A stretch of 64,000 bases of DNA from Streptomyces sp. RKND-216 (GTDB lineage Bacteria > Actinomycetota > Actinomycetes > Streptomycetales > Streptomycetaceae), in contig NZ_SSBQ01000002.1 of assembly GCF_004795255.1 (NCBI RefSeq), positions 1,428,001-1,492,000 on the forward strand, in the 5' to 3' direction. Shown one piece after another: positions 11,849 to 20,448 of this stretch (position 1 is the first letter of the stretch; the number at the start of each line of letters is the position of its first letter). Under the pieces are notes generated by a model. It was not told where the DNA came from. It saw only the letters and a program-made list of their open reading frames with translations, and ran no database searches. Both the position numbers and the translations under genes were made by a program.

Positions 11849-12068
11849 GCGCGGGAGAGTTCCCGCCCGTGGTCCGCTGGGCACACGGGTCGGGACGCCG
11901 AAGGAGCAAGATCCTCCCTTGAATCTCTCAGGCCCCGATACCGCGCAGGACGAGGCAGATCTGAAAAGCGGGCCGCGGCGTGCCGCCGCAGCCCCACCCA
12001 AGGTGCAAGCCGCCGCCCTGCCGGGCTCGTGGCGAACCTCTCAGGTTCCGATGACAGATGGGGAGGAC
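11849..12068 (+). ncRNA. Tandem glycine riboswitch upstream of gcvT
   Basis: Two glycine aptamers lie in the leader of gcvT. The first starts at the GCGGGAGAG strand (11851) and has the conserved CGCCGAAGGAGCAA core (11896-11909) and the GAATCTCTCAGGC strand (11921-11933). The second has CACCCAAGGTGCAAG (11995-12009) and GAACCTCTCAGGTTCCGATG followed by ACAGATGGGGAGG (12034-12066), which closes the element 30 bases before the gcvT ATG. Established role: glycine binding turns on glycine-cleavage genes. In this high-GC leader the GGGGAGG near the end could be the sequestered ribosome-binding region, so control at translation initiation is plausible but inferred. Confidence 0.93.
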
Positions 12069-12097
12069 ATCCGTGTCACCAGCCTTGGGAGCCCCAC

Positions 12098-13240
12098 ATG
12101 AGCACGACATCCGGTACCCCGCCGCGCACGACCGCGCTCGACGCCGTGCACCGCGAGCTCGGTGCGACCATGACCGACTTCGCAGGCTGGGACATGCCGC
12201 TGCGCTACGGCAGCGAGCGTGACGAGCACCAGGCGGTGCGCACCCGCGCCGGCCTGTTCGACCTCTCCCACATGGGCGAGATCACCGTCACCGGACCGCA
12301 GGCCGGTGAGCTGCTGGACTACGCGCTGGTCGGGTACCTGTCGAAGCTCAAGGCCGGCCGGGCCCGCTACACCCACATCTGCGACGAGAACGGCGGCATC
12401 CTCGACGACCTGATCGTCTACCGCACCGGCGAGGCGGAGTTCATGGTCGTCGCCAACGCCTCGAACGCGCAGACCGTGCTGGACGCGCTCGTCGCCCGCC
12501 AGGCCGGTTTCGACGCGGCCGTGCGCGACGACCGGGACGCGTACGCGCTGATCGCCGTGCAGGGCCCCGAGTCCGCGGGCATCCTCGGCCGGGTCACCGA
12601 CGCCGACCTGGACGGCCTGAAGTACTACGCCGGGCTGCCCGGCACCGTGGCCGGGGTGCAGGCGCTTATCGCACGCACCGGCTACACCGGCGAGGACGGC
12701 TTCGAGCTGTTCGTCTCCACCTCCGACGCCGTGACCGTGTGGCAGGCGCTGACGGCCGCGGGCCAGGACGCCGGGCTGGTGCCGTGCGGGCTGAGCTGCC
12801 GCGACACCCTCCGCCTGGAGGCCGGCATGCCGCTCTACGGCAACGAGCTAACGACCTCCACCACCCCGTTCGACGCCGGCATGGGCCGGATCGTGAAGTT
12901 CGAGAAGACGACCAACGAGGGCCGCTTCGTGGGCCGCGAGCCGCTGGAGGCCGCCGCGAAGCAGGCCGAGACCGCGCCGCCGCGCAAGCTCGTCGGCCTG
13001 GTCGCGACCGGCCGCCGGGTGCCGCGCGCCGGGTACGCGGTGGTCTCCGCCGCCGACGGTACGGTGATCGGCGAGGTCACCTCCGGGGCGCCCTCCCCCA
13101 CGCTGGGCAAGCCCGTCGCGATCGCCTACGTGGACGCGGCGCACGCCGAGCCCGGCACCGAGGGCGTCGCGGTGGACATCCGCGGCAGCCACGAGCCGTA
13201 CGACGTCGTCGCGCTGCCGTTCTACAAGCGCGAGAAGTGA
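12098..13240 (+). CDS. gcvT: Glycine cleavage system T protein (aminomethyltransferase)
   Basis: GcvT transfers the methylene group from the aminomethyl-lipoyl arm of GcvH to tetrahydrofolate and releases ammonia. The product is 380 residues, the normal family length. Typical segments are visible: FAGWDMPLRYGS, FDLSHMGEITVTG near the N terminus, GYTGEDGFELF in the middle and CRDTLRLEAGMPLYG with GEVTSGAPSPTLGKPVAIAYV in the C-terminal part. The ATG at 12098 follows the glycine riboswitch. gcvH follows 87 bases downstream. gcvP is not in the window, so the P protein must be encoded elsewhere. Confidence 0.98.
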   Translation: MSTTSGTPPRTTALDAVHRELGATMTDFAGWDMPLRYGSERDEHQAVRTRAGLFDLSHMGEITVTGPQAGELLDYALVGYLSKLKAGRARYTHICDENGGILDDLIVYRTGEAEFMVVANASNAQTVLDALVARQAGFDAAVRDDRDAYALIAVQGPESAGILGRVTDADLDGLKYYAGLPGTVAGVQALIARTGYTGEDGFELFVSTSDAVTVWQALTAAGQDAGLVPCGLSCRDTLRLEAGMPLYGNELTTSTTPFDAGMGRIVKFEKTTNEGRFVGREPLEAAAKQAETAPPRKLVGLVATGRRVPRAGYAVVSAADGTVIGEVTSGAPSPTLGKPVAIAYVDAAHAEPGTEGVAVDIRGSHEPYDVVALPFYKREK

Positions 13241-13327
13241 GCGCCGGGCCGCAGCGCGCGGCCCCGCCCCCGTCTCAGCATCCGCACCCTCCCCCCGCAC
13301 ACAGCGTCCTTCCAGGAGAATCGCACC

Positions 13328-13708
13328 ATGAGCAACCCCCAGCAGCTGCGTTACAGCAAGGAGCACGAGTGGCTGTCGGACGCCGAGGACGGCGTCTCGA
13401 CGGTCGGCATCACCTCGCACGCCGCCGACGCGCTCGGCGACGTCGTGTACGTGCAGCTCCCCGAGGTCGGCGACACGGTGTCCGCGGGCGAGACCTGCGG
13501 CGAGCTGGAGTCGACGAAGTCGGTCAGCGACCTGTACGCCCCCGTGACCGGCGAGATCACCGAGATCAACCAGGACGTCGTGGACGACCCGTCGCTGGTG
13601 AACTCCGCTCCCTTCGAGGGCGGCTGGCTGTTCAAGGTGAAGCTCGACGGCGAGCCGGAGGACCTGCTCTCCGCCGACGAGTACGCCTCCTTCACCTCGG
13701 GCAGCTGA
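13328..13708 (+). CDS. gcvH: Glycine cleavage system H protein
   Basis: GcvH is the lipoyl carrier protein (126 residues) that shuttles the aminomethyl group between GcvP and GcvT. The lipoylation motif is [20 protein letters not shown], with the modified lysine at residue 64. The N-terminal YSKEHEWL segment is also family-typical. CCAGGAGAA lies just upstream of the ATG. It lies between gcvT and glyA in the same direction, consistent with one riboswitch-controlled transcript. Confidence 0.98.
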   Translation: MSNPQQLRYSKEHEWLSDAEDGVSTVGITSHAADALGDVVYVQLPEVGDTVSAGETCGELESTKSVSDLYAPVTGEITEINQDVVDDPSLVNSAPFEGGWLFKVKLDGEPEDLLSADEYASFTSGS

Positions 13709-13769
13709 GGCCCGCACCGGGCTCGCCCGCCGAGCACCGCCCTTTCCCCGGAAGGACCCAGGACTCCAG

Positions 13770-15044
13770 ATGTCTCTTCTGAACAGCTCCCTGCACGAGG
13801 TGGACCCGGACGTCGCCGCCGCCGTCGACGCCGAGCTCCACCGCCAGCAGTCCACCCTCGAGATGATCGCGTCGGAGAACTTCGCTCCGGTCGCCGCGCT
13901 CGAGGCGCAGGGCTCCGTGCTGACCAACAAGTACGCCGAGGGCTACCCGGGCCGCCGCTACTACGGCGGCTGCGAGCACGTCGACGTCGTCGAGCGGCTC
14001 GCCCGCGACCGGATCAAGGAACTCTTCGGCGCCGAGGCCGCCAACGTGCAGCCGCACTCCGGCGCCTCCGCGAACGCCGCGGCGATGTTCGCGCTGCTCA
14101 AGCCGGGCGACACCATCATGGGTCTGGACCTGGCCCACGGCGGTCACCTGACCCACGGCATGAAGATCAACTTTTCCGGCAAGCTCTACAACGTGGTCGC
14201 CTACCACGTCGACGAGAAGACCAGCCAGGTCGACATGGACGAGGTCGAGCAGCTCGCCAAGGAGCACCGGCCGCAGATGATCGTCGCCGGCTGGTCCGCT
14301 TACCCGAGGCAGCTCGACTTCGCCGCGTTCCGCCGCATCGCCGACGAGGTCGGCGCGCTGCTGATGGTCGACATGGCGCACTTCGCCGGCCTGGTCGCCG
14401 CCGGGCTCCACCCGTCGCCCGTGCCGTACGCCGACGTGGTCACCACCACCACGCACAAGACGCTCGGCGGCCCGCGCGGCGGCGTGATCCTCTCCAAGAA
14501 GGACTTCGCCAAGAAGATCAACTCGGCAGTGTTCCCCGGTCAGCAGGGCGGCCCGCTGGAGCACGTGATCGCGGCCAAGGCCGTGTCGTTCAAGATCGCG
14601 GCGAGCGAGGAGTTCAAGGAGCGCCAGCAGCGCACCCTGGACGGCGCCCGCATCCTCGCCGAGCGCCTGCTCCAGCAGGACGCCGTCGACGCCGGCGTGT
14701 CCGTGCTCTCCGGCGGCACCGACGTGCACCTGGTCCTCGTCGACCTGCGGCACAGCGACCTGGACGGCCAGCAGGCCGAGGACCGCCTCCACGAGGTCGG
14801 CATCACCGTCAACCGCAACGCGGTGCCGAACGACCCGCGCCCGCCGATGGTCACCTCCGGCCTGCGCATCGGCACCCCGGCGCTGGCCACCCGCGGCTTC
14901 CAGGCGGACGACTTCCGCGAGGTCGCCGACGTCATCGCCGAGGCGCTCAAGCCCGGCTTCGACGACGGCAAGGCCCAGGCGCTGAAGGCCCGCGTCAGCG
15001 CGCTGGCCGCAAAGCACCCGCTCTACCCGGGTCTGAACAAGTAG
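13770..15044 (+). CDS. glyA: Serine hydroxymethyltransferase
   Basis: GlyA is a PLP enzyme of 424 residues that interconverts serine plus tetrahydrofolate with glycine plus 5,10-methylene-tetrahydrofolate. The Schiff-base lysine is K230 in the motif [16 protein letters not shown]. The substrate segments MIASENFAP and [15 protein letters not shown] are intact. It lies 61 bases after gcvH and ends at a strong 15-bp hairpin. Together with gcvT and gcvH it allows two glycines to be converted to one serine. Confidence 0.98.
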   Translation: MSLLNSSLHEVDPDVAAAVDAELHRQQSTLEMIASENFAPVAALEAQGSVLTNKYAEGYPGRRYYGGCEHVDVVERLARDRIKELFGAEAANVQPHSGASANAAAMFALLKPGDTIMGLDLAHGGHLTHGMKINFSGKLYNVVAYHVDEKTSQVDMDEVEQLAKEHRPQMIVAGWSAYPRQLDFAAFRRIADEVGALLMVDMAHFAGLVAAGLHPSPVPYADVVTTTTHKTLGGPRGGVILSKKDFAKKINSAVFPGQQGGPLEHVIAAKAVSFKIAASEEFKERQQRTLDGARILAERLLQQDAVDAGVSVLSGGTDVHLVLVDLRHSDLDGQQAEDRLHEVGITVNRNAVPNDPRPPMVTSGLRIGTPALATRGFQADDFREVADVIAEALKPGFDDGKAQALKARVSALAAKHPLYPGLNK

Positions 15045-15051
15045 CACCACG

Positions 15052-15086
15052 ACGGGCCCGCGCCGGCGACCCCGGCGCGGGCCCGT
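15052..15086 (+). terminator. Hairpin terminator after glyA
   Basis: A perfect 15-bp GC stem (15052-15066 with 15072-15086) and a CGACC loop begin eight bases after the glyA stop. It may end the gcv-glyA transcript or attenuate read-through to sdaA, which starts 32 bases after the stem. Confidence 0.85.
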
Positions 15087-15118
15087 CCGCCCCCAACGGA
15101 CAAGGGAGTCCGCCCACC

Positions 15119-16501
15119 ATGGCCATCTCCGTCTTCGACCTCTTCTCCATCGGCATCGGCCCCTCCAGCTCGCACACGGTCGGACCGATGCGCGCGGCCC
15201 GCATGTTCGTCCGCCGCCTCAAGAACGAGGGCGCCCTCGCACAGACCACCTCCGTGCGAGCGGAACTCTTCGGCTCGCTCGGCGCGACCGGCCACGGCCA
15301 CGGCACCCCCAAGGCCGTACTCCTCGGCCTGGAGGGCCACTCCCCCGCCACCGTGGACGTCGAGCAGGCCGACGCCTGGGTGCAGCGCATCCGCCACGAC
15401 GGCCGGCTCCGCCTCCTCGCCGCCGAGATAGGCGACGCGCACGAGATCGCGTTCGACGAGTCGAAGGAACTGATCCTCCACCGCCGCCGCTCCCTCCCGT
15501 ACCACGCCAACGGCATGACGCTGTGCGCCTACGACGAGGACGGCGCCCCGCTGCTGGAGAAGACCTACTACTCGGTCGGCGGCGGCTTCGTCGTCGACGA
15601 GGACGCCGTCGGCGAGGACCGCATCAAGCTGGACGACACCGAGCTGCGGTACCCGTTTCGCACCGGCGACGAACTGCTCCGCCTGACGCAGGAGACCGGG
15701 CTGTCCATCTCCGCTCTGATGCTGGAGAACGAGAAGGCCTGGCGCACCGAGGCCGAGATCCGCGAAGGGCTGCTGGAGATCTGGCGCGTGATGCAGGCGT
15801 GTGTCGCGCGCGGGCTCGCGCAGGAGGGCATCCTCCCCGGCGGACTCAAGGTCCGCCGCCGTGCCGCCACCTCCGCGCGCCAGCTGCGCGCCGAGCGCAA
15901 CGCCGAGGCGCACGCCATGGAATGGGTCACCCTCTACGCCATGGCTGTCAACGAGGAGAACGCCGCGGGCGGCCGCGTCGTCACCGCCCCGACGAACGGC
16001 GCGGCCGGCATCATCCCGGCCGTCCTGCACTACGCGATGAAATTCGTCCCGGGCACCGATGACGAAACGGTTGTGCGCTTCCTGCTGGCGGCCGGCGCCA
16101 TCGGCATGCTCTTCAAGGAGAACGCCTCCATCTCCGGCGCCGAGGTTGGCTGCCAGGGCGAGGTGGGCTCGGCCTGCTCCATGGCCGCCGGCGGCCTCGC
16201 CGAAATCCTCGGCGGCTCCCCCGAACAGGTCGAGAACGCCGCCGAGATCGGCATCGAACACAACCTCGGCCTCACCTGCGACCCTGTCGGCGGCCTCGTC
16301 CAGATCCCCTGCATCGAGCGCAACGGCATGGCGTCGGTCAAGGCCGTCACCGCCGCGCGCATGTCCCTGCGGGGCGACGGCCGCCACCACGTCTCGCTGG
16401 ACAAGGCCATCAAGACGATGAAGGACACCGGCGCAGACATGAAGGTCAAGTACAAGGAGACCGCCCGCGGCGGCCTCGCGGTGAACGTCATCGAGTGCTG
16501 A
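15119..16501 (+). CDS. sdaA: L-serine ammonia-lyase (L-serine dehydratase), iron-sulfur type
   Basis: SdaA deaminates L-serine to pyruvate and ammonia with an oxygen-sensitive [4Fe-4S] cluster. The single-chain 460-residue form carries the beta domain first ([21 protein letters not shown]) and the alpha domain second. Candidate cluster cysteines are in [16 protein letters not shown] and [24 protein letters not shown] lies upstream of the ATG. Its position downstream of glyA gives a glycine-to-serine-to-pyruvate route. The glyA terminator separates them, so sdaA may rely on partial read-through or on its own promoter. Confidence 0.97.
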   Translation: MAISVFDLFSIGIGPSSSHTVGPMRAARMFVRRLKNEGALAQTTSVRAELFGSLGATGHGHGTPKAVLLGLEGHSPATVDVEQADAWVQRIRHDGRLRLLAAEIGDAHEIAFDESKELILHRRRSLPYHANGMTLCAYDEDGAPLLEKTYYSVGGGFVVDEDAVGEDRIKLDDTELRYPFRTGDELLRLTQETGLSISALMLENEKAWRTEAEIREGLLEIWRVMQACVARGLAQEGILPGGLKVRRRAATSARQLRAERNAEAHAMEWVTLYAMAVNEENAAGGRVVTAPTNGAAGIIPAVLHYAMKFVPGTDDETVVRFLLAAGAIGMLFKENASISGAEVGCQGEVGSACSMAAGGLAEILGGSPEQVENAAEIGIEHNLGLTCDPVGGLVQIPCIERNGMASVKAVTAARMSLRGDGRHHVSLDKAIKTMKDTGADMKVKYKETARGGLAVNVIEC

Positions 16502-16802
16502 CCGATTGGGTCGTGGGGCCCGCAGACGCTCTCGCCGGGCTGCGGTTCCTCCAGGGCCGCAGTCCGACCGTCCACGGCATTCTCCGCCTTCCGTGGACGG
16601 AGCCGGTCCGGAGCTCCGCGCCAAGCGGGAGAAGTACCCGCCCTTCGTGCGCAACGTCTACATCACGACGGACGGACAGACACCGCGCTGCCTGAACGAC
16701 ATGCACACGCCTCCGGAGCGGTAGGAAGCCGTTGCTGCGAGGATCGGGGGCTTCTGGGGGCTTACTCCCCCTTTCCGAGCCGGTTCGAGCGCTGAGGCGG
16801 CG
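16502..16802 (+). other. Intergenic region after sdaA with hairpin and a possible coding remnant
   Basis: A stretch of 301 bases lies between the convergent sdaA and type III PKS genes. It holds the hairpin at 16568-16600. A short frame ending at about 16724 reads EKYPPFVRNVYITTDGQ with natural-looking composition, but it has no ribosome site, and the hairpin lies inside its upstream part. I do not recognise it; it could be the tail of a lost gene or chance. Nothing else is visible. Confidence 0.3.
16568..16600 (+). terminator. Hairpin downstream of sdaA
   Basis: A perfect 10-bp inverted repeat (CCGTCCACGG with CCGTGGACGG) has a 13-base loop, 67 bases after the sdaA stop. There is no T-run. 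It is the likely terminator of sdaA. Confidence 0.65.
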
Positions 16803-17849
16803 TCAGGGCGTGTGCCAGTGGCCGGTGAGGGCGGTGGCGGTGAAGCCGGGGCCGTAGGCGAGGAGGAGGCCGGGGGCGCCGGGTGGGGGCGGGTCGTCGT
16901 GGTGGCGGGCGAGGACGTCGAGGACGGCGGCGCCGCCGAGGTTGCCGCGTTCACGGAGGCTGTGCCAGGAGCGGCGGAGGTCGCGTTCGGCGTCGAGGCC
17001 GAGGGCTGCGGCCGTGTCGGTGAGGATGCGCGGCCCGCCGGGGTGGACGACGGCCCACTCGGGGGCGGGGTGGGTGTCGAGCCAGGGCCGCAGGTGTGGC
17101 AGGACGTCGCCGGTGGCGGTGAGCGCGGCGCCGGTGGAGTCGAAGTGGAGGCCGCCGGCGTCGAGTCGGCCGCGGTAGCGGTCGGTGCTGTGGGGCAGCA
17201 GGATCTCGGTGTGGTCGGTGACGGCGAAGCCCGGGCCGGCCGGTGCGCGGGTGACGAGAGTGGCGGCGGCGGAGTCGCCGAAGAGCGCCTTGTAGATCAT
17301 GGCTTCGAGCGTGGTGTCGGCGTGCTGGTAGACGGTGCTCAGCGTCTCGGCGACGACCACCAGGACCGTTTCGGCGCGCCCGGTGCGCAGGAGGTCCGCG
17401 GCGCGGGCGAGGGCGTGCGCGCCGCCGACGCAGCCCAGGCTGCCCATGGGGACGCGGGCCGCGTCGGGGCGGAGTCCGAACGCGTTGCAGAGCGCCACGT
17501 CGAGGCCGGGGGAGGTCCAGGAGGTGGTGTGGCTGGTGACGACGGCGTCCACGCGGGAGGGGTCGGTGCCGGTGCCGTCCAGCAGGCGGGAGACGGCCAG
17601 GACGGCGTGGTCCCGGGCGTCCTCGTAGGCCTGCCGGTTGCGTGCGGCGATCTCGGTCGTGCCGGTGACCTCGGGCAGCGGGCGCATGAATCGGCGGCGT
17701 TCGACGCCGAGGCGGGCTATCACGCGCCGGATGGCCGCGAGCTTGGGGTGTCCAGGGTGTCTCGCCGTGATGTCGGCGAGGATCTGGTCCGTGGTCACCT
17801 CGTGCGCGGGTACGGCGATCTCGGGCCGGGCCGAGTACGCGACCGTCAT
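16803..17849 (-). CDS. Type III polyketide synthase (chalcone/stilbene synthase superfamily)
   Basis: This encodes 348 residues with the three catalytic residues of type III PKSs in their usual settings: Cys140 in GSLGCVGGAHALARA, His269 in WAVVHPGGPRIL and Asn303 in RGNLGGAAVLDVL. ALFGDSAAATLV and the C-terminal LAYGPGFTATAL loop also match. Such homodimeric enzymes extend acyl-CoA starters with malonyl-CoA to pyrones, resorcinols or naphthols. The usual Ser pair after the catalytic GN is replaced by GG, so it is a divergent member, and the starter and product cannot be predicted. GGGGGGA precedes the ATG at 17849. It lies 101 bases downstream of a MmyB-type XRE regulator gene on the same strand. 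Confidence 0.88.
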   Translation of the reverse strand: MTVAYSARPEIAVPAHEVTTDQILADITARHPGHPKLAAIRRVIARLGVERRRFMRPLPEVTGTTEIAARNRQAYEDARDHAVLAVSRLLDGTGTDPSRVDAVVTSHTTSWTSPGLDVALCNAFGLRPDAARVPMGSLGCVGGAHALARAADLLRTGRAETVLVVVAETLSTVYQHADTTLEAMIYKALFGDSAAATLVTRAPAGPGFAVTDHTEILLPHSTDRYRGRLDAGGLHFDSTGAALTATGDVLPHLRPWLDTHPAPEWAVVHPGGPRILTDTAAALGLDAERDLRRSWHSLRERGNLGGAAVLDVLARHHDDPPPPGAPGLLLAYGPGFTATALTGHWHTP

Positions 17850-17950
17850 GTTCCCCCCAGCTTCGGAGCCCGTGGCGGGCGAAGCGAATGTACCGGCATT
17901 CCGGTTCGAGCGTAGGGAGAACCGGGGCCGAGGGGAACACCGCTCTGGGC

Positions 17951-18787
17951 TCAGGAAGGGGCCGGAGCGGGGAGAGCGGGGGCGGCGGGGCCGGGGGTGA
18001 AGTGGACGACCATGAAGCGCGCGCCGGCAGCGGCAATCAGGTTGGCGGCGCCGATGTGGGCGTGGCCGGGGCCGAGGCGGGGGTGGTGGAGGGGACGCAC
18101 GTCGCCGTCGGGGTGCATCTCGGCGCGGGGGTCGCGCCGGTAGAGCGGGCCCGCGACCGGGTCGTCCATCACCTCGTGCACGATGCGGGTGAGGGTGTGC
18201 TGGTAGGGGCGGGCGGCGTGCGCGATGCGGAGCTGCGCCATGACGGCCGGGGCCCACGCTGTCTCCCAGTCGACCAGGGTGCGTCCGCGTGCCTCGTCGT
18301 CGAGCAGCATCCAGCGGAGGACGTTGCTCGGCGGCCGTGCATCGGGGAACAGTTCGGTGAACGCGGGGTTGTGGCCCAGCAGGGTCCAGTCGCCACTGAT
18401 GATGTAGGCCATGCTCGCCAGTTCGCCGCAGATACGGTGCCACACCTGGGGGATGTGGGTGTCCGCGTGCGGGTCGAGGACATCCGGCGGCTCCTGGCCG
18501 AGCGCGTAGGCCCACAGTTCCCGCCACTCGATCGCGGTGAGTTCCAGGGCGCGGCCGACGCCTTCGAGGAGTTCGCGGGAGGGGCGCTGGATCTTTCCGC
18601 GTTCCAGCCGGGCGTACGTGTCGGGGCGGGCGGCGAGCAGGGTGTCCATGTCGTTCTGGGTGAGGCCCTCGGCGTGCCGTCCGCGGGGGTCCGCGGGGGC
18701 GGTGAGTCCCACCTGTTCGGGTGACACGCGGGCGCGCGCGGCGCGGAGAAGGTTCTGCAGTTTCTCTGGCTGACCTGCACGTTTCAT
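17951..18787 (-). CDS. XRE-family transcriptional regulator with MmyB-like ligand-binding domain
   Basis: This encodes 278 residues. The N-terminal HTH (about residues 10-85) contains LTQNDMDTLLAARPDTYARLERGKIQRPS. The rest matches the MmyB/MLTR-type ligand-binding domain (a PAS-like fold thought to bind fatty-acid-like molecules), with SMAYIISGDWTLLGHNPAFTELF, NVLRWMLLDDEARGRTLVDWE and LYRRDPRAEMHPDGDVRPLHHP. Regulators of this type often sit beside one metabolic gene they control; here that gene is the type III PKS downstream. GAGAGGGGAAC precedes the ATG. An AT-rich dyad just upstream is a candidate operator. Confidence 0.9.
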   Translation of the reverse strand: MKRAGQPEKLQNLLRAARARVSPEQVGLTAPADPRGRHAEGLTQNDMDTLLAARPDTYARLERGKIQRPSRELLEGVGRALELTAIEWRELWAYALGQEPPDVLDPHADTHIPQVWHRICGELASMAYIISGDWTLLGHNPAFTELFPDARPPSNVLRWMLLDDEARGRTLVDWETAWAPAVMAQLRIAHAARPYQHTLTRIVHEVMDDPVAGPLYRRDPRAEMHPDGDVRPLHHPRLGPGHAHIGAANLIAAAGARFMVVHFTPGPAAPALPAPAPS

Positions 18788-18805
18788 GTTCCGTTCCCCT
18801 CTCGG

Positions 18806-18833
18806 TTTTCCCTGACATTATTCACGGGGAAAA
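18806..18833 (-). promoter_or_regulatory. AT-rich dyad and -10 upstream of the MmyB-type regulator
   Basis: A 7-bp perfect inverted repeat (TTTTCCC 18806-18812 with GGGAAAA 18827-18833) flanks a 14-base spacer. On the minus strand the spacer contains TAATGT (18820-18815), a good -10 hexamer about 28 bases before the regulator start. The AT content stands out from the surrounding DNA. It is a plausible autoregulatory operator for the XRE protein; a -35 is not clear. Confidence 0.5.
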
Positions 18834-18945
18834 AGTCGCTCTGGGAAAGCCGCAGGTGGGCTTGACACGCTCGTGACAGTCGGGCCGTCCGGCCCGGCGC
18901 CGCATCGTGGGCACGGCCGCATCGTGAACGTCGGCCGGGAGCGCG

Positions 18946-19857
18946 ATGCCCGTCCTCGACCTGCCCGGGAGGCCGGACGTGCTGACCCTTCGCGACCTGA
19001 CGGACGGCGGGAACCCGCTGTTGGCGTACCTCTACCCGGTGCCGGCGCGGGCCGAGGAGCACGGCCGGTACACCGTGGAGCAGGCGGAGGTGTGCGGGGC
19101 CGACGGCTCCTCCCCCTGTGACCTGCGGCCCGGGGCTCTCGCCGTGCTTCCCCCCGACGCGTGCCGTGCCGGCGCCCGGGTGGGCGACGTGGCGCGGGCC
19201 CTGGCCCGTCAGCGGGCCGGAGCGGTCGTGCTGGCCGGGCCGGGGCACGAGCCGCCGGACCCGGGCACGGTGTCGGCGCTCGGCGAGGCCACGTCTGCGG
19301 CCGGGCTGCCGCTGCTCGTCCCGGTACGGCCGTCGCCGGCCTGGCAGGTCGTCGCGGCGGTACGGGCGGCCCGTCACCAAGCGGCCGCCGCCCACGCCCT
19401 GCGGCTGGCCGCCCTGATGCGCTGCGTGGACGGCCTGTACCGCGCGGGAGACGGGCCGGAGGGCCTGCTGGCGCACCTCGGCGAGTCCACGGACGCCGGT
19501 GTCTACCTCGCCGAACCGTCGAGCACGGGCTGGCGGCTGCTGGCCGACGACGGGTGCGAGGAGGCGCTGCTGAAGGCCCGTGCGCACGGCACCGGCCCGT
19601 CCGGTGCCGCCGTGCGTACGGCGGGCGGGGATCACGTGCTGCTCGCCGCGGTCGGCGACCGGGGGCCGTTCGCAGTGTTGGCGGGCGTCCGGGGCCGTGA
19701 GGCCGGGCCCTGGCCGGACCACCTGCGCGAGGTGCTGGTGCTCGCGACCACGCAGACGGCGCTGCTGACGCGTCGCGCCGCGCGGACGCCGGAGACCGCG
19801 CCTGCGCCCGGCCCCCCTTTCATCCCTCGTCAGCCGACCAGCGCTCCGGCGGGCTGA
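18946..19857 (+). CDS. PucR-domain protein lacking the usual C-terminal HTH
   Basis: This encodes 303 residues. The N terminus (VLTLRDLTDGGNPLLAYLYP onward) resembles the PucR purine-catabolism regulatory domain, and the middle part (GAVVLAGPGHEPPDPGTVSAL, AGLPLLVPVRPSPAWQVVAAV) matches its second half. Typical PucR/CdaR regulators continue with a C-terminal HTH that is absent here. The end is a Pro-rich tail after an ATTQTALLTRR helix. ATG 18946 has GGGAG four bases upstream. GTG 18979 with GGGAGG six bases upstream is a strong alternative and would start exactly at the domain. It may be a stand-alone sensor domain; its target is unknown. Confidence 0.7.
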   Translation: MPVLDLPGRPDVLTLRDLTDGGNPLLAYLYPVPARAEEHGRYTVEQAEVCGADGSSPCDLRPGALAVLPPDACRAGARVGDVARALARQRAGAVVLAGPGHEPPDPGTVSALGEATSAAGLPLLVPVRPSPAWQVVAAVRAARHQAAAAHALRLAALMRCVDGLYRAGDGPEGLLAHLGESTDAGVYLAEPSSTGWRLLADDGCEEALLKARAHGTGPSGAAVRTAGGDHVLLAAVGDRGPFAVLAGVRGREAGPWPDHLREVLVLATTQTALLTRRAARTPETAPAPGPPFIPRQPTSAPAG

Positions 19858-19913
19858 GAAGCAGCCGCCCGCCCACCGACCGTCACCCGCCCACCCGTGA
19901 GGAAGGCCGCCCC

Positions 19914-20417
19914 ATGCCCTTGCTCCCCCGCAGCGTCCGCCGTCCGCCCGACGCCGACGCGCTCACCGTCTACCGCCCGCTCCGCTCGCCGCGACCCGCG
20001 GCGCCACGCGGCCAGCTCGCCCGCGGCCGCGACGGCCGGTGGTGGTACCGCACCGACACCGACGCGGGCCCCGGCACCGCCGGCCGGCGCCGCGCCGGCG
20101 AGCGGGAGGACGGGACACTGCCGGCGCTGCTGCGCCCGGATCTGGACCACGCGCTGCGACGCCGGGTCGAGCTGCTGGCGCGGATGGAGCGCGCCGACCA
20201 CGCCGATGGCGGACTCGTGCCGCTGGTGGAGGCGTTCTGCATGGTCGGCAGCCGGGAGATCGTGGACCTGGAGACCGGTCTGCACGCGGCCCACCAGGCG
20301 TGGCGGGCGTCCCGCCGCCCGGGCGCGGCTCCGGGGGCGTGGATTCCCGCGCCGCGTGCGCTGGCACGCGTCGCGGAGAGCCTGCGGCCCGGGGGTGGTT
20401 CCGCGCCGGTGGCGTGA
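19914..20417 (+). CDS. Hypothetical protein, Arg-rich
   Basis: This encodes 167 residues with no recognised domain. The N-terminal half is Arg/Pro-rich and includes a RDGRWWYRTDTD segment. The C-terminal half is helical with LLARMERADHADGGLVPLVEAFCMVG. GAGGAAGG nine bases before the ATG supports translation. It follows the PucR-domain gene by 56 bases in the same direction, so the two may form a small operon. It converges on the LacI-family gene. Confidence 0.55.
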   Translation: MPLLPRSVRRPPDADALTVYRPLRSPRPAAPRGQLARGRDGRWWYRTDTDAGPGTAGRRRAGEREDGTLPALLRPDLDHALRRRVELLARMERADHADGGLVPLVEAFCMVGSREIVDLETGLHAAHQAWRASRRPGAAPGAWIPAPRALARVAESLRPGGGSAPVA

Positions 20418-20448
20418 CCGGAGCCGTCACCGGGCGGGACTGCTTCGG

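Noticed and set aside
16803..17849. KAS III (FabH) instead of type III PKS
   Set aside because: FabH proteins have a Cys-His-Asn triad in different motifs (such as the NxxI region); HPGGPRIL, GNLGGA and the GPGF loop are type III PKS hallmarks.
18784..19722. Minus-strand frame opposite the PucR-domain gene
   Set aside because: It lacks any domain, and the + strand frame has PucR homology and ribosome sites.
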